This document shows positions 11,864 to 26,800 of a DNA stretch of 64,000 nucleotides, in pieces. The notes under the pieces are model-generated. The model was not told the origin of the DNA. It ran no database searches and saw only the letters and a program-made list of their open reading frames with translations. A program made the translations under genes and the position numbers. Numbering within the stretch: the stretch's first letter is position 1; the number at the start of each line of letters is the position of its first letter. This DNA comes from Cheilinus undulatus (Eukaryota; Chordata; Actinopteri; Labriformes; Labridae), in the NCBI RefSeq assembly GCF_018320785.1, contig NC_054879.1, forward strand, positions 42,956,698 through 43,020,697, written 5' to 3'.

Positions 11864-14800
11864 GTAAGCATTTTTGGTGTTGTTTACATCTGAACTATTC
11901 TTGGTTAAATCTAGCACTTAAATTGTATTGCACAGCACTATTATTATAAACCACTGTCTCACTGACTCAGCAACTGTGTCTGACCCAGGTGGTTCCCAGC
12001 AGACATGCCACAAATTTGTGGTGGCTGAGAATTAATGCTTTTGTCAGGCATGCTGATGTCACAGCAGCTGCACTGCCATTAGATAAGCTTGTCATATTTT
12101 CTAAAGTCTCATTAGGGAAGTAGGTTGTTAAACAAACTAATTTCTTTTGGCCTAAACCGTGCAAGGACGGGAGAAGTTTGGGGATAAGAACGGACAGCAT
12201 TTCCTGTGATATCTTTGGAAAGATTGATGATTGTTGTCATTGCTTAAGAGTTTGTGGAAGCAGGACCGCAGCTGAACAAGGGCAGCAGTGACACATAGAT
12301 GTGTGTAACTTAAGACTTTACAGAAAAAAGCATGGGCACCCCTGAGTCACTGCATTGCATGGGTACTTTTTTTTTAAATCACCTAGAGTGGTTCCTATCT
12401 GTCCATGACTCAAGGATCCCACTCGTAAGGGACTTTTTACTTCTCTTTTGCAAGGATATGAGGAATACAGGCCTTTTATTCAACTATGATCTAGACTATT
12501 GCTGAGTTATTTTGTCACTGCTGGTTGCTCATATTTGCTATACTTCAGTTTTGTAGGGTTTTGAAACTTCTGTACTTTGGATTATCTTATATTGTTGGTA
12601 TTTACTGTGTAGAGGTCTAATACTTGCTTCTTGAGGATGGAAGCTGAGGATATTTCTGTTTGTCTGTGTATGATGCCAATATATCCGCATAATGCAACCC
12701 AAATTCCTCAAAGCTGAGGCACTGTGTAAAATGTAATAAGAAACAGAATGCAATAATTTGCAAATCTCATAAACTCATATTTTATGCACAGTAGAACATA
12801 AACACATCATATTTTTGAAACTGAGACATTTTCCTATTTCAAAAATATTAGCTCTTTTTCAATTTGATGGTGGCAACACATCTCAAAAAAGTAGGGGCAG
12901 GTTTACCACTGTATAGCATCCCCTCTTCTTTTAACAACAGTCTGTAAATGGGTGAGAAGTGAGGAGACCAGCTGCAGGTTTTGGGAGAGGAATGCTGTCC
13001 CGTCTGATGTGGGATTCTGGCTGCTCAACAGTCCTGGGTCTTCTTTGCCTGACTTTTATTTTATGTTGTGCCAAATGTTTTCTCTTGGTGAAAAGTCTGG
13101 ACTGCAGGTAGGCCAGTTCAGCACCCAAACTCCTCTGCCAAGCCATGCTGTTGTGATAGATGTGGTATGGGGTTTAGCATTGTCTTACTGAAATATGCAA
13201 GGCCTTCCTTGAAAGAAACATTGTCTGGATGAACTCATTTGTTGTTCTTAAACCTCTTTTTACTTTTCAGTATTGATAGTGCCTTTCCAGATGTGTAAGT
13301 TGTCCACGCCATAGGCACCAATGCAACCCCATACCACCAGAGATGCAGGCTTTTGAAGAGTGCACTGATAACAAGCTGGATGGTCCCTCTCCTCTATAGT
13401 AAACCTGATATGATGTCTGTGGTTTCCATAAAGAATTTCAATTTTTTTATCTGACCACAGAACAGTTTTCCAATTTGCTTCAGTTAATTTTAATGAGCCT
13501 TGGCCTATAGGAGATAGTAGTGTTTCTGGATCGTGTACTTACATGGCTTCTTCTCTGTGTGATTTAGCTTTAACATGCATTTGTGGAAATACTCTATTTA
13601 TACCCAGTCATGTTACTAAACTGCTGCCAATTAACCATATTAGTTCCTAAATTCTCCTCCAGCTGTTTTTCATTAGCATCGCCTTCTTTTCCCACCTTTT
13701 GCCTGTCACTACTTTATGAGCCGTGTTGCTGCTATCAAATTCAAAATAAGCCAGTTTTTTTCCATGAAAGGGTGAAACATGGGTTTATAAGATCTGGACA
13801 TCATTGCATTCTGTTTTTTTACATTAAACATAGCACTTCAACTTTTTGGGATCGGGGTGGTATACAATTGATCTTTATTTCATCCTCTGTTGAACCTTTA
13901 CAGATTTAGCAGAGAACTCTATCAGAAAATGCCATTTAAATTACCTGGAATTACATCATTAAACTCCAGTTCTTGTAGAAATAGTTACTGAAGTCATGTG
14001 TTGTTATTAGGGCTTGGTATCATTTGGGGTTTTTCCAATACCTGAGCTAAATCGCTATTTTTTAAAAGGTGCTGGTGCCTAAAAAGTGCCTGAATTGGTA
14101 CTTTTAAGAGAGAAAAAAGAATTTTGTGAGTTGGCAGCAGAAGAAACCTAATTCAGAAATAAACAGCCAATAGAAAATATAAGTTTAACAGGTGTTTAAC
14201 TTCTTCGCCTAAAATACGTGCTTTTTGTTTGGATGACGGGTTGCATTGTGGTGACGAGTTACTAAAATGAATCACCGAAATCTGTTTTTTAATTTGGCAC
14301 AGTAGATATGGGATGAGTTGGTACTGGTACTATTTTGATACCGGGTTTCGATACTCATCCCTCATTGTGATGGCCATTACATGCACTCTATACTTCTGTT
14401 ATACTTTGTTTTTCCCCTTGTAAATAGTTTGCCCAGGTGGTGTAATCCCTTTTGGTATTGCCCAACATCTGGTGTAATCATTGCCAGTAGGTGTATAAAG
14501 GGTGTGGTGGAACTAGAGGTGATCTTCTACCATAAATGTTCCACCATTATCACATCTACACAACATTTAGTTAAATCTAGAGGAAGAAATCATTCCAATT
14601 CCATTCTCATTCCAGAAAGCTTGTGAACAGCTCACTGTTTATCCAGGCCATAAAATGCACTGTTATCTCTGGGTGTGGACCCCCCTCTATCCCAGTTATC
14701 CTGGCAGGGGGTCCTGGGAGAGGGGACCAGAAGCTGACCTGGAGCAGAGGACAATAACAACAGTGAGCCTCCCCTGCTCAGTGGAGCAGTGACAGTCAGA

Positions 14801-17800
14801 GATCAACACAGCTTTGTAGTTCACAACAGTATGCTAGACTGTGTCCTCTTGATAGCACTTCACACTTGTCATAACAACTGCTAGTATAATTTTACAACTC
14901 CTGGCCTAAAAGAAGCACACTTTCAGTGTCCTAAGTTTTTTTTTCATGTTCTTTAAATAGATGTGGATTGTGGATAATTGTGGATATAGTATGCATATTA
15001 AGTATGGAAATGAACATTTTATTGTTATATTTTTCATTTTATATCTCTTATATAACCAGATTATTAATCTATTGCCTTTGAACTCATTTGTAGGATTCTT
15101 TTCAGAACCATTTGGTTTACACAGTTGGACAGATTTTCCTGTAGAAGTATTAAAACTAAGATGTATATTTTTAAGCCTTTTTGCTAGCGAAATGTTTACA
15201 TTCATAATTTTAATTAACTTGAAAATAAGGAGAATTTATGGGGTGCTGAATAACCTTGGTGTTTAAGGCATGTGTCCTGTGTTTTGGACGCTGTTTGAGT
15301 CTGACCTATTTGTCACATTTATTTCTCCCATCTCTTCTGCTGGTAATATCCATTTCTCTTCATTGTAATATCAGTAAATGTATAAAAATAGCCTGAAATA
15401 TCCTTGTAAAATTATTTGGGTGTTAAGAATTAGGGGTACAGTTGAACTCAAAACTGAAGTTTTACATTGTTCAAAGATTCCTGACAGCAATGTGCAGAGC
15501 AAATTAGCAGCAAGTCCATTAATGCGCGAGTTCTCTTTTAAGTTTTCAATTAGCGTTTCATGTGATTGCATGACTGGTTGCATGCAATAGGCAGGTTGGA
15601 AAGACCACAGAAAGATTTGTCCAAACAATGACATGCACTGAGATTAAACCATGGGGTCCAGGTTACGAGGTATGTGCATTAGCCAATTAAGTCACACAAA
15701 TGTCACTCAGCCAATCTTTCTACCTGTGGTCTGGCTAACAAAGGCCTCCCGCTAGCACTGCATCAGTCTCCACAGTCCACTAGTCAAAACTGGTACTGGA
15801 ATGAAGCACACTTGAATGTAGCATACTGTGAGAGAGGAAGTGCTTTGTGCTTCCGGCTCTAAACAGGATTACGTCCCTACGTAACCTGAGTCTGTTTGAT
15901 AGAGGAGGTGTCCTGTGTGGAAGAAAGGTTCTTTTGTGAATTTCCACAGATGTCTAGTTTCAACATGTATCGCTCTTATCAGGGTTGAAAGACGGTTTCT
16001 GTCAGGATTGGTACACAAGAGTTTAACTCCTAAAAGAGAGTGTCTTTGGTCCAGTTTGGGAAGTTTATAAGGAATAAATGTATACTGTTGATTTTTTGTG
16101 TTGTATTCTTGAGCAAATGTTTAATGTTCTTCAATCAGGGCCTGTGCCACACTCTATGTTTTGTGAGAAGATTCTTCAGTTTACCACAGAGTCACACTTT
16201 AGTGAGCTGTTGAGATGCTGCACTCCCATTGCTGCTGTGTCAGTGTTTAAGTTTGCAATACCCTCTGGCTGTATGAGCACAGTATAAATATTGCACCACT
16301 GCTTCAAATTATATCTTTGGTCTTTCTGAGGAGGGTTGTTTCCTTTATAACTGCAAATAAAAAACAGTCCTGTTAAAGTAGAATTGTGTGTCTGGGCTTG
16401 TCTTTATCCAGAGGAAGTGGTAAACTTTAGATCACTTGTGTTGAGCAGTTGGAGATGTTGGCTCTACTGGATTTCACTTCCATCTTAACCCCTATGTTTG
16501 GCAAAAAGCCAAGAGTAATTGAATGTCAGATGTTCCCTGCCTCAGGTATGTCATCTACTTGGGGACATTTCAGAGTAGATATGTGAGACACTTGGAACAA
16601 GACAGGGCCCATGTTTTGGCACAGGATTGCAGAATCTCACACAAAATATTAAATTCCCACAAGTGTGGCAGTTGTAGTGCAGGAAGATTCTGCATCAATT
16701 AACAAAGCCCCCACATGCATTCTTGCAGGTTTGCAGGCAGTACCTGAGGCGACTGTCTGATAGTCTAGTTACAGTTACATTTTTATAATTTTTTTTTATT
16801 GTTTCCCCCTTCAAATTTAACTATCACTACAAGCCTTGCTCACCTCGGAGGTGGTGCTAGCTGTAATCCTGTATGCACTGTTTATACATTTTATCATCTA
16901 AATAATTCCATCCCAACTTTTACTTCAGAGTTTTAATGGTATATAATACTGGGGCACATTGCGTCCAGTGTTTAGCTGGCAGTTGTTTGAGACCAGTTGT
17001 CTTACTGTTTTTGGCTAATCTGAGAAATTGTGTTGTATGGGTTATTTCAGTGTGCAGACTCTAAATTGCTGTCTCTTTGCTCACTCAGTCACGTTAATCA
17101 TATATGTGCATGGGAACCTAGAAGATAAAAGTGTCCTACATACATTGGGATGGTTGTTGTGTGTATTATTAAATGAAATCCTGGTGGCCCCACTGGCTCA
17201 ACCATGTAGTTTATATTTCTGGTCAGCCTTGGATATTTGCTGACCATTTAAGTGTGGTTTTACTTATCTGCAATGGATGAACTAGAGCGTTTTTTTTCCT
17301 GTTCTCCCTGTGTATGTGTTGTAGTAGTGCTGATACATTCTCTGCATCATGCATTGTTTGGATTTGATGTGTTAGGTGTCATTGTAAACCTTGTCCACAA
17401 GCAAATCAGTACAGACCTGCTTGAAACATCTCAAAACTTTATAAAACATTGAAGTATTATCATTAGATCGCACACACAAGCAACAACCCCCACACCCCTT
17501 GAAAAAAATCAGGTACTGCAAGAGTCAAAAACCAGTTGACTATAACTAACAGAAAATGTCTTGAACCAGGATCTGCACCTGCTGCTTTGCCCATCCCCCA
17601 CAGAGTCGCAGGAAAAACCACCAGCAGTTGTTGGACAAGTGAACTAATTTCAAGCATACTTGCTCTGTAGATAATTACACTGAACACTCTGTTACTGAAG
17701 CTTGACGCATGCACATCCTCACACATCCTTTCCAGAAACTTTCAAGGATCATCAAATGATCATCAATTGGTCATCATTTGGGCTCAAGGTAGTGTAGGTA

Positions 17801-20800
17801 GTAGAATTTAATTTGCAGCAATATTCCTAGACTGTTATGAAGTATTGATACCCTGATGCACATTCTGACAGCCAATGGCTTTGTTATTTTTATTGATAGT
17901 GGAAATCTTTGGGAATCATGACTTAATTTCCTTTTGGTTCAAACATTTCTCTGAATTTTATAAATAAAATGGGATAATCAGAAGTAAGACTCTTACTCCA
18001 TTAAAATGTTACATGAAAATTTAATTAAGCTTGCTGTTCATGACGACGATAACCTGGCAACATTTGGAGAAAATTATGCATGTGTGATACTGGTTTATAA
18101 GGTGAACTGCAATTAGATGAAGGTATTCATCATTCTGTGTTTGATAATAATGAAATGAAATTTTTTTACTCTACCAGCCATAATGACAAATGATTTTTTT
18201 AATGCTAGATTAGAAAATTGTGTTTATAGTGCTCCTCTGTGTTGTGAACTCTTTGGTAAGGATCGGCGTATCAATACTTTGATTTTTATGAAGTACTGTT
18301 TTGGTATTCAGGTTCTTTGAAAAAAATGATTGCATGAATACTTGAATAAAATCTCAGCCAGAGCTCTTCTTCTTACTGTTTTCAGTCATTTTCTGTAAAT
18401 ATAGTGACAAATCAGCAGTGCTTTCCATTAGGTCTGAGCAATTTGCTATATATAAACTAGGGATGTAAAATTTGGAAATTTTTTTTATTGCAAATATTTT
18501 GGCTCATATTGCAAATTTGATATCAATAGTAGCTATTATTATATCTGGATGATAACTTTTATGTCTCATATTGATTAACAAAAAGCATGCAAAAACACGA
18601 AAAGGATTTTTGTAGACTATTAGCTATATGTAGAGCATGAATTAAACCGCTATTCTGACACAGTTCAAGTTAAAGAAATATTTCACTGTCTGCAATTTGA
18701 AAATGATCACTCCATGTTGATCACAGTTAATTACGTATACAAGGACAGGCGGGTGAGATACTCTCTCCATGCAAATCGCTGTTTCATTGCAAACCAGGTA
18801 TTTTACATATAACCTGTTCTGTATGCTGAATTGCATTTTTAGGCATGTTGATGTGCGTTTCACTGCTTTATCTCATAAAACATCCCAGTTGTTTTAGGCA
18901 GTGAGGCTTTTATTTTGGTAGCAAACATTAGTGTTTTTAATTTGTCCATATGAGCTTTTTGTATGCTACAGCATTCAACTTTACCTGCTGAGTCAAATGT
19001 AAGAGAATGATAATGTTTGACATACAAGAATAAGTCAGGTTACTTGCAGCAAGAGAAGAACAATTTCAGAATGCACCAACATTAACAGTGTACAATAACT
19101 GTCCAAGGACGACTTCTTTTTAATTTGCTTCCTGTTTTGACATAATGTTTACAAAATGTTGGGATATGTGATTAGTGGTTTTTATTTTGTGTTTTATTTT
19201 GAAATTAACCAGATATTCCTTGTGTTTCTGTGTCTGTCTTCCTGTTTGAGCCGATCTGTTCTGCTCAGTTCGACGTGTGCTGGCAGCAGCTCCTTGAAAA
19301 AAGACTTGGTGCGTTCGTATAGAGTGGAATTGGGCTTCTTGGCTATGCAAGTCACAGACTTTGGCATGTAATATGGGTATACCAAGCTTAAATACAAAAG
19401 ATGAAGTTTGCTCTGGAGTGCGTATCACAGACAGATGGCTGCACTGACAGACTACAGAGACATTACAAGTTAGAATAACGGAATAAAACACACTTTAATC
19501 TAATGTTATTTCACACAAGACATTTAGACATTTCTCTAAGAACTTAACTTACATTTCTAAGGTGTCTTAGACAAGAAGATGCTGCTATAAAAAAAGTCTA
19601 ATCTGCAACACTGTCTTTGAGTTTGAAGATGTTAGAGGTGAGATTTTAGTGAGCAAAAGCAACAGGCAATGCTGTTGGTAAGAAATACCAGTAGTGAAAT
19701 AAGTTCTGTGTCCTACTCTGACTGCAAATATAAAGTCATTTTGATTTTTTTTTTTTTTTTTTTTTTCTTTTTGTAAGTTTTTTATCATAAGTCTTCTTGC
19801 TAAATATGCTTCTCTTAATTTCAGTAGGGAGTGCTGTATGCTAGTTTTATAAAACTGATTAGATCACAATTAGATTTTTTTCCCAAATCATTCAGCTCTA
19901 GTACATAGATTAATCAAATAACCAGAAATGGCCAAATTAGTAGCTGTAGGGTATAGAATACATGAAAATAAGTGCCACATTGTTACCGTACTTGTAAACA
20001 ATTCAAGAACTAGTGAAATTATGACAGACATATGAAAGCACAACGGTCATAGTGGAAAGTTATAGATTGTCAGTAATATTATGACTTATGTGATTTGCCT
20101 TCGAGTTACTGAGTTTGTTTGTTTTTCATTAAAATGCATGATAATGAGAATTGCAAAGGAATTTTAAGAAATGTTTGGTATCAGTATGAGGAAAATCCAA
20201 ACAACAGTAACAAATGCAATTTATTTTTAAGTTTTCTTGATTTAGGACTAGATTTTTCCACAGCAGCATGTAGGCAGATCTTTTGAAATTAAATGGTAAG
20301 CAGATGAAATTATGTCACTGTAATTGTTGTAATTTGGTGAAATGTATCTAAAAGTGCTGTTACATTATTTGTGTAACTGAAATGCCCACTGCAAAGTAAC
20401 TATTCTGTAAAATCTTCAGGTGCTGTACTTGTTTAGACTAATTACAGCCAGACAGAATCCTTTTTTGTCTGTTTTTTATGTGACTGGAGAGAAACAATAG
20501 AAATATACTCTAAATTTGGACTCTGGCCTCTGAAGCCACCCCATCCCAAAGTGTTATGCTTTCCATTTCCTTTTTGAGATGGGTCTTCTGTTGGCCAGAG
20601 GAATGTGTCTGACAAGTCTCCACCCTCATCCAACCAGCAGACAGGCCCTCCCTTGTAGGATCCAAGTTCACCACAGCCACCTGGCTGAGTGAGTGACTAT
20701 CCAACAGAACATGGCAGAATACTAATGCATGCAGCTCAGTGCTGTTCATTAAACTGCTCAGGATGGGATAAATCTCAGGCTGATTGTGATTGCTTTGAAC

Positions 20801-23800
20801 AGTTTCACTGTGTGATAACAGATAAACACATTAACAGGTGCTGTGTATTTTCTCTGAAAGATAACACTAAATGTGTTCAAGCGTTCAGCAGCCTTCATAT
20901 GACAAAAGTAGCTTTTTTATGGGCCATCTATATACAAACCTGTTTAACCTGTTTATGTTTGCACTCTTTTTGAAATCTGATTCCATGATCACACTCTGCT
21001 TCTGTTCGACTCCACCTCTTCCTGTGTTAGGTCATATGTTAACACCTAAAACATAAACAATGGAGTCTCTGTGACAGTCAATCAGTGTCTGCTGAACAAA
21101 GTGTTAATAATTCCAAAGACATGTACAAAGCACAAGATATATATTTTGGTCTTTCTCTCTGTATGTTTACACAGGATCTAAAAACTGGGCCCCATGCCTT
21201 CTATGATCTGCGGCAGGCACCTACCCCTGCCCCAGCTCGCTCTCACTGTGTGTTTGGATTTGTTGTCTTTTTGTAGGCCTACTTACATTACAATCTCCCC
21301 AATCCAGTGGTCAGCTCACATTTTGCACTGGCAAGAGATTTCTCTGGTTTGCTTTTCCTCACAGCTGCTGACTCATTTCCCACATTGGTATTCTGTTGTG
21401 GGGAGGGGGATGAGGGAAAATAGGGGTTTAGTTTTGGGTGTGGGCATATGTACATCTGTGCGTGTGAGCGCATGTACCCAGACAGACCGCTGTAGTGGTT
21501 GAAGATAGATGAAAGGCCCACACATACTGCTGGGAGCTGGGGTTTGGGAGAATGTGATCACGTGAAGATAGCAAAGACGTCTACCTACCCACATCGCTAC
21601 CTCAGTGTCTGTCAGTGTAAATAAGGAGAGGAGAAGTGGATTAGAATGAAATGTCAGATATATTAAGTTCAAGATACTGCTTTTGTCCCTCTGTGTTGTT
21701 GGAGTCAGTCTGTCTAATCAACAGTTTACTGTTTTGGGGTTTGGCTGATCTTAGCCTAGGCATGTGCTGAACCATGAAAGAATGGCTATTTGGTCTGATA
21801 GCTGGAGACAGTGATAAAAGTGAGCTGTGTAAAAGCTTGTCTGTGTGAGAGAGAGGCTTATAAAGAGATTGATTTCTGTCTTTTTCACAAAAAAAACAGT
21901 GCTTGAGTGATTAGGTTTCAGCACAGAACAGAACATTGTTCGAAAAAGGCCTGGGAGTCCATGGCAACAGCAAGTCAGACATGGGAGATTTTGGGGGGGG
22001 GGGCTTTCTGAATGGTAGGAGCGGCTCAGATACTGCTGAGGCCGAGGATGCAGTGGGGATGCCTATTTTCTATTAGCCTACATTCAACCGTAGTCTTTTA
22101 ACTCACATGCTTCTTTATTAAAATTTTAAAGTTGTAATCTTTGACATTCTTTTTAAGCTTGTACAGAGACTTTCAGAGGTGGTTATAAGATGCATGTCAA
22201 GCAGGACAAAATGCCCTCATGCTTGTTTGTTTTAAAAAGTGAAACTCTCCAGTGTTCTGTTCATTTATTTAAAAAATACAAGTTCTAACTTGTGAAAAAG
22301 TGCAATGCTTGGATCATGCTTATAAAAGTATGAAAATAAATTTAAATGAGTGTAAGAGGAAGGAGAAGTACTGGCTTGGGTTAAATCCCTGTGAACAGCA
22401 TTCCTGCCTGTACCACAGTGCTGCAGTTGTGTCCACAGTCAAATTTGTAATCTTCTTTCATTTGAGTTGGGAGGCTGCGTGAGACAGATGTGTGCCAGAA
22501 AAACAAAACTGTGCTTGTACTGTATATCCTGCTTCTTAGATAACAAAGTGGGGTTGTACTTATTATGTGAGTGAAAATCAGCAGCCTGTAAAACAGAATT
22601 AGTTGCAATAATTTACTTGGAAAAATTGAGCAGAGTTTAGTGTTTCTGGCAACCCTGCTATCTGCACTGTTTGGGCTTTGTCCAAAAGCTACAAAGTGAA
22701 GAGACAGAGGGAGAGAGTGATTGTTGGTTCATCAAGTCCTGACACACTGTAGGATCCAAACCCCAGGCTCTTATATCTAGAGTTGAGATATTTACTTTAT
22801 TACATCATGCTTCCTCATCCCAAGGTTTTATCATGTCCTACAATCCTAAAACGGGTCATTTTTTATTTGGTTATCATTAAACATTAAATATCGTTAAAGT
22901 TGTAAGTTTTAAGTCTGTCCATTTAAAGCACAGACAAAGTCATACTTTATTCTACATATGCATTTATGGAAATGAAATACTGAACATCTTAGTAGGCATC
23001 CAGGTAGATCCTAGTAAATTACTTTATGCCTAAGAAATCCATTGGGAGCAATTACACTGTAGCAATAGGATTGTGTAAATTGTGTATATGTTTGATTTTA
23101 TGGCCTCAGCTTACTTAATGTTAAGTCAGTGTTAAAATAACAGTAACTCCATCAAGATTATGAGGTATTTTGGTGAACAATAAGTATTTGTCTAAGGCAA
23201 AAATTCAAGGGGTATCACTTAACTTTCAGCTCCTCTAACCCTGTTATTCTTTTATGATAAGTTTCATATTTTTGGTCACCTGTTTTAAGAGGAATTTGAG
23301 GCCTGTGAATTTGTCACCTTGGGCTCTGAGAAACATTTTTTTTCTGCTGTGATCCCCAGATGGACTCTCAACTAATATAATGGAATAACTGAGTGACAAC
23401 AGGTGGACATTTTTATCCATTTTGAGAACTGGTATGCTCATATTTGCGTGACTCCAGGAGTGGATTACAAATACCAGTTCTGCCTGTTATCAGTGGTATC
23501 CAAGGTAAATAGCAGAGATTTGTTGTGCATATTGTCCCTCAAAGCTGGAGTTGAATACAGGGTCAGGCTCATTGACTGAAGGTTAAGGGATTAGTTTTTC
23601 TTTGTATTGTTCTTTATTTTGTTGGTTTTTTATAGTGATAATGACAACACCAGTTGCCTCTGAGCATTGATCTTTGCTTCATCCACTGCTTAGCTCTTCC
23701 CAGCTGTGCCCTACTTTCCACGCTGCTCATGTTCTGCCGCACAGTGTGTATTAGCTTTATAATTCCAACCAGACAACAGGCCCTGAGACACATCCAGTGT

Positions 23801-26800
23801 TTATGCTCGGCCTGCCTGCAGAGTTCACAACTTCTTAAAACTTGGTTGAGAGTAGTAAGAGTATGCATGCATGCATCGTCTGCACGGTGTTGTTGACACT
23901 TGATGTACATCAAGTAAAATTAATTTTTCATGCAAAAAGAAGGGAGCCTGCTGCCTTTACAGTTGTTCTGAGAACTTTTGGGCTCATTTCCTCTGACACT
24001 AAACTGAGAGTACTGGCCACAGCCTAGTTCTGCTGGCACCTTAATTCCAGGAGCAGCTGCCCTAAATATGAGAGTAACTCAACCTTTTAGATGTAATTCT
24101 CTCAAATGGAGAATTGTTTTATAGAAACCTTCTTCACCCCCTTTTAATACCTGGTAAAGACACAAAAGGTTGTGTGTTAATGTGATGCACTTTTAATATT
24201 TTACTGATGCAGGTCTTCAGTACTTTCTCCAATGAAGAATATGATCGGCGTAACGATGATGTGGACCCAGTTGCAGCATCTGCAGAGTATGAGCTGGAGA
24301 AGAGAGTGGAGAAGATGGACGTGTTCCCTGTGGAGATTGAGAAAGGTCAGTTTAGCATTATTTAAATGTATCTGCGTACACTTCCTAAAGATTCTAACAA
24401 AAATGGACTTCCTTATGTTTTTTTGTTTGCATGTTAGAGGGCTGTGAAATACATTTAAAAGCCACCACCTATTTTTATGCATTTCTCCATTTATCAAAGC
24501 ATCCATATTTGCTCTGTAACAGGAGACAATGGACTTGGCATCAGCATCATAGGAATGGGAGTGGGAGCCGACCAGGGTTTGGAGAAGCTTGGCATTTTTG
24601 TGAAAACCATAACAGAGGGAGGAGCGGCTGAGAGTGATGGACGGTAAGTTGAAGCGCTGACTTTTTAGAAAAAGCAAATTCAAATCACATTTTAGTTCAA
24701 AATATATATACAGTGCCTATAAGAAGTATTCACCCCCCATGGATGTTTACCCTTTTATTGATTTTATAAATCAATTGTGGTCAATATATTTTCCACTTTT
24801 TTGACCAAAATAAGGCCAAAAAAACTCTTGTCAAAGGGAAAACATTTTTAATGTAACATAAGTGACTACATTAACATGCACCCCCTTCAAATTAGTATTT
24901 AGCACTGAAAGACTGTCACTGTTGTGACAGCACTGAGTCTGAGTGGATAGGTCTCAAACAGGCTTGCACATGTGGACACTGCAATTTTACTCTATTCTTC
25001 TTTGCAACACTTAAGCCCTCTCAAGCCCAATAAATCTTTGCCCAAGCCATTTTTTCTTGCATACTGAATAAGATTGCCCTCCAAAATTTTCCTATATTTT
25101 GTTACATTCATTTTGCAGCATCCCCACAGCATGATGCTGCCACCACTGTGCTTTACAGCACAGATTGTGTGTTTGTGATGATGTAAAGTGTTTGGCTAAC
25201 AAAGCATCTTGTCTGATGGCCAAAAAGCACCATTTTGGTTTCATCAGACCAAAGAACTTTCTTCTCTCCCATGCCTTTTTGGTGAACTCTAGTCAAGATT
25301 AAAATGAGTTTTCTTCAACATTGGCTTTGCCACTCTCCCATAAAGCTTTGACTGGTGAAGAACCCAGGCAACAGTTGTTGTATGCAGAATCACTCCCATC
25401 TCAGCTGCCGAAGCTTGTAACTCCTTCAGAGTAGTCATAGATGTCTTGGTGGCCTCTCTCACTAGTCTCCTTCTTGCACAGTCACTTAGTTTGTGAGGAA
25501 GGCCTGATCTAGGCAGATTTACACATGTGCTATAATCCTCCACTTCTTGATGACGGATTTAACTGAATCCTAGGGGCTGTTCAGTGCCTTGGAATTTTTT
25601 ATTGTATACATCTCCTATCTTATACTTTTCAATAACCTTTTCTCTGAGTTGCTTGGGGTTTTCTTTTGTCTTCATGGTGTAATGGTAGCTAGGAATACTG
25701 ATTAACCAGTGACTGGACCTTTCAGACACAGTTGTCTATACTGCAGTCACTTGAGACACATTCACTGCACTCAGGTGATCCCCATTTCACTAATTGTGAG
25801 GCTACTGGCACCCATTGGCAGTCAGATAGGTCAGTCACTTTAAAGGGGGTGAATATTTAAGCAGGTGTTGATTTAATATTAGCCTACATATTTTGTTAAT
25901 TGACATTACTTTGTGGAAGTCTGTTTTCACCTTGACATTAAAGAGTATTTCTGTAGCTTTTTAGTCAAAAAAGTCAAATTCTATTGATCATGAGTGATTT
26001 ATAAAATCAATAAAAATGTAAAACACCCAAGGTGGTGAATACTTTTTCTAGGTACTGTATATAAGCAACGCCTACAATGTTTGTATAAAACCGGAAATAC
26101 AGCACACATTCTCTGTAGACTGCACAACCACAACAAGTCTTAATGTCACACTCGAGGAATTACTCATCCCCTGAGGGCTCAGTGACACACAAGACACAAA
26201 CAACTGGATTTATTTATAACTTCCCAAGGAAGCTTAAGAAAATAGTCCTCTACTTCTGTTTCCCAAGCATTTTTTTCCAGATTTATTTCATCACCAGCTG
26301 AATGGAGGATACTGTATTTTTTCCTTGGCGAGGATGTGTTACTCCACTGTATTTTTAGGATGTCTTTTTGTAATTTCTGTCTTCTGCATCTCCAGCATAC
26401 AGGTGAATGACCAGATAGTAGAGGTGGATGGTATCAGTCTGGTGGGCGTTACCCAACTGTTTGCAGCTACAGTCCTGAAGAACACCAAAGGCACAGTGAG
26501 GTCAGCTCAGTCTGTTTAGTCCAAATTAGAACAACCATCTTGGACATACCTTGTTAGAGAACAAATCAATCACTGTTGTCCTATTTAAAAATCACTGGTA
26601 ACATTAGACTTTGAGACTGACAAATTGATTTATTTTCCTTTGTATGGATTAGGTAATGGGAAGTATTGTTGCATGTCAATGCTTTACAATAGGGTAATTA
26701 TTCACCTACTCATAATGGGAACAAGTCCAAACCTCATGACACAGGAAACCTGTAAAATGTTTCAGTATACCTCTCTTTTACACACTGCATCCTAAAAACA

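Larger units (their letters stand above)
11864..24212 (+). other. Neurabin intron 2 (12.3 kb)
   Basis: Bounded by CAG/GTAAGC and TGATGCAG/GTC. It holds two degraded inverted-repeat transposons (12694-13862 and 14009-14362) and long stretches of apparently unique AT-rich DNA, including a 23-base T run near 19747. Numerous short open frames show no domain and no splice support. No internal gene or RNA recognised. Confidence 0.6.

Noticed and set aside
24201-24683. 160-codon minus-strand open frame
   Set aside because: Antisense shadow across two real neurabin exons and their intron.
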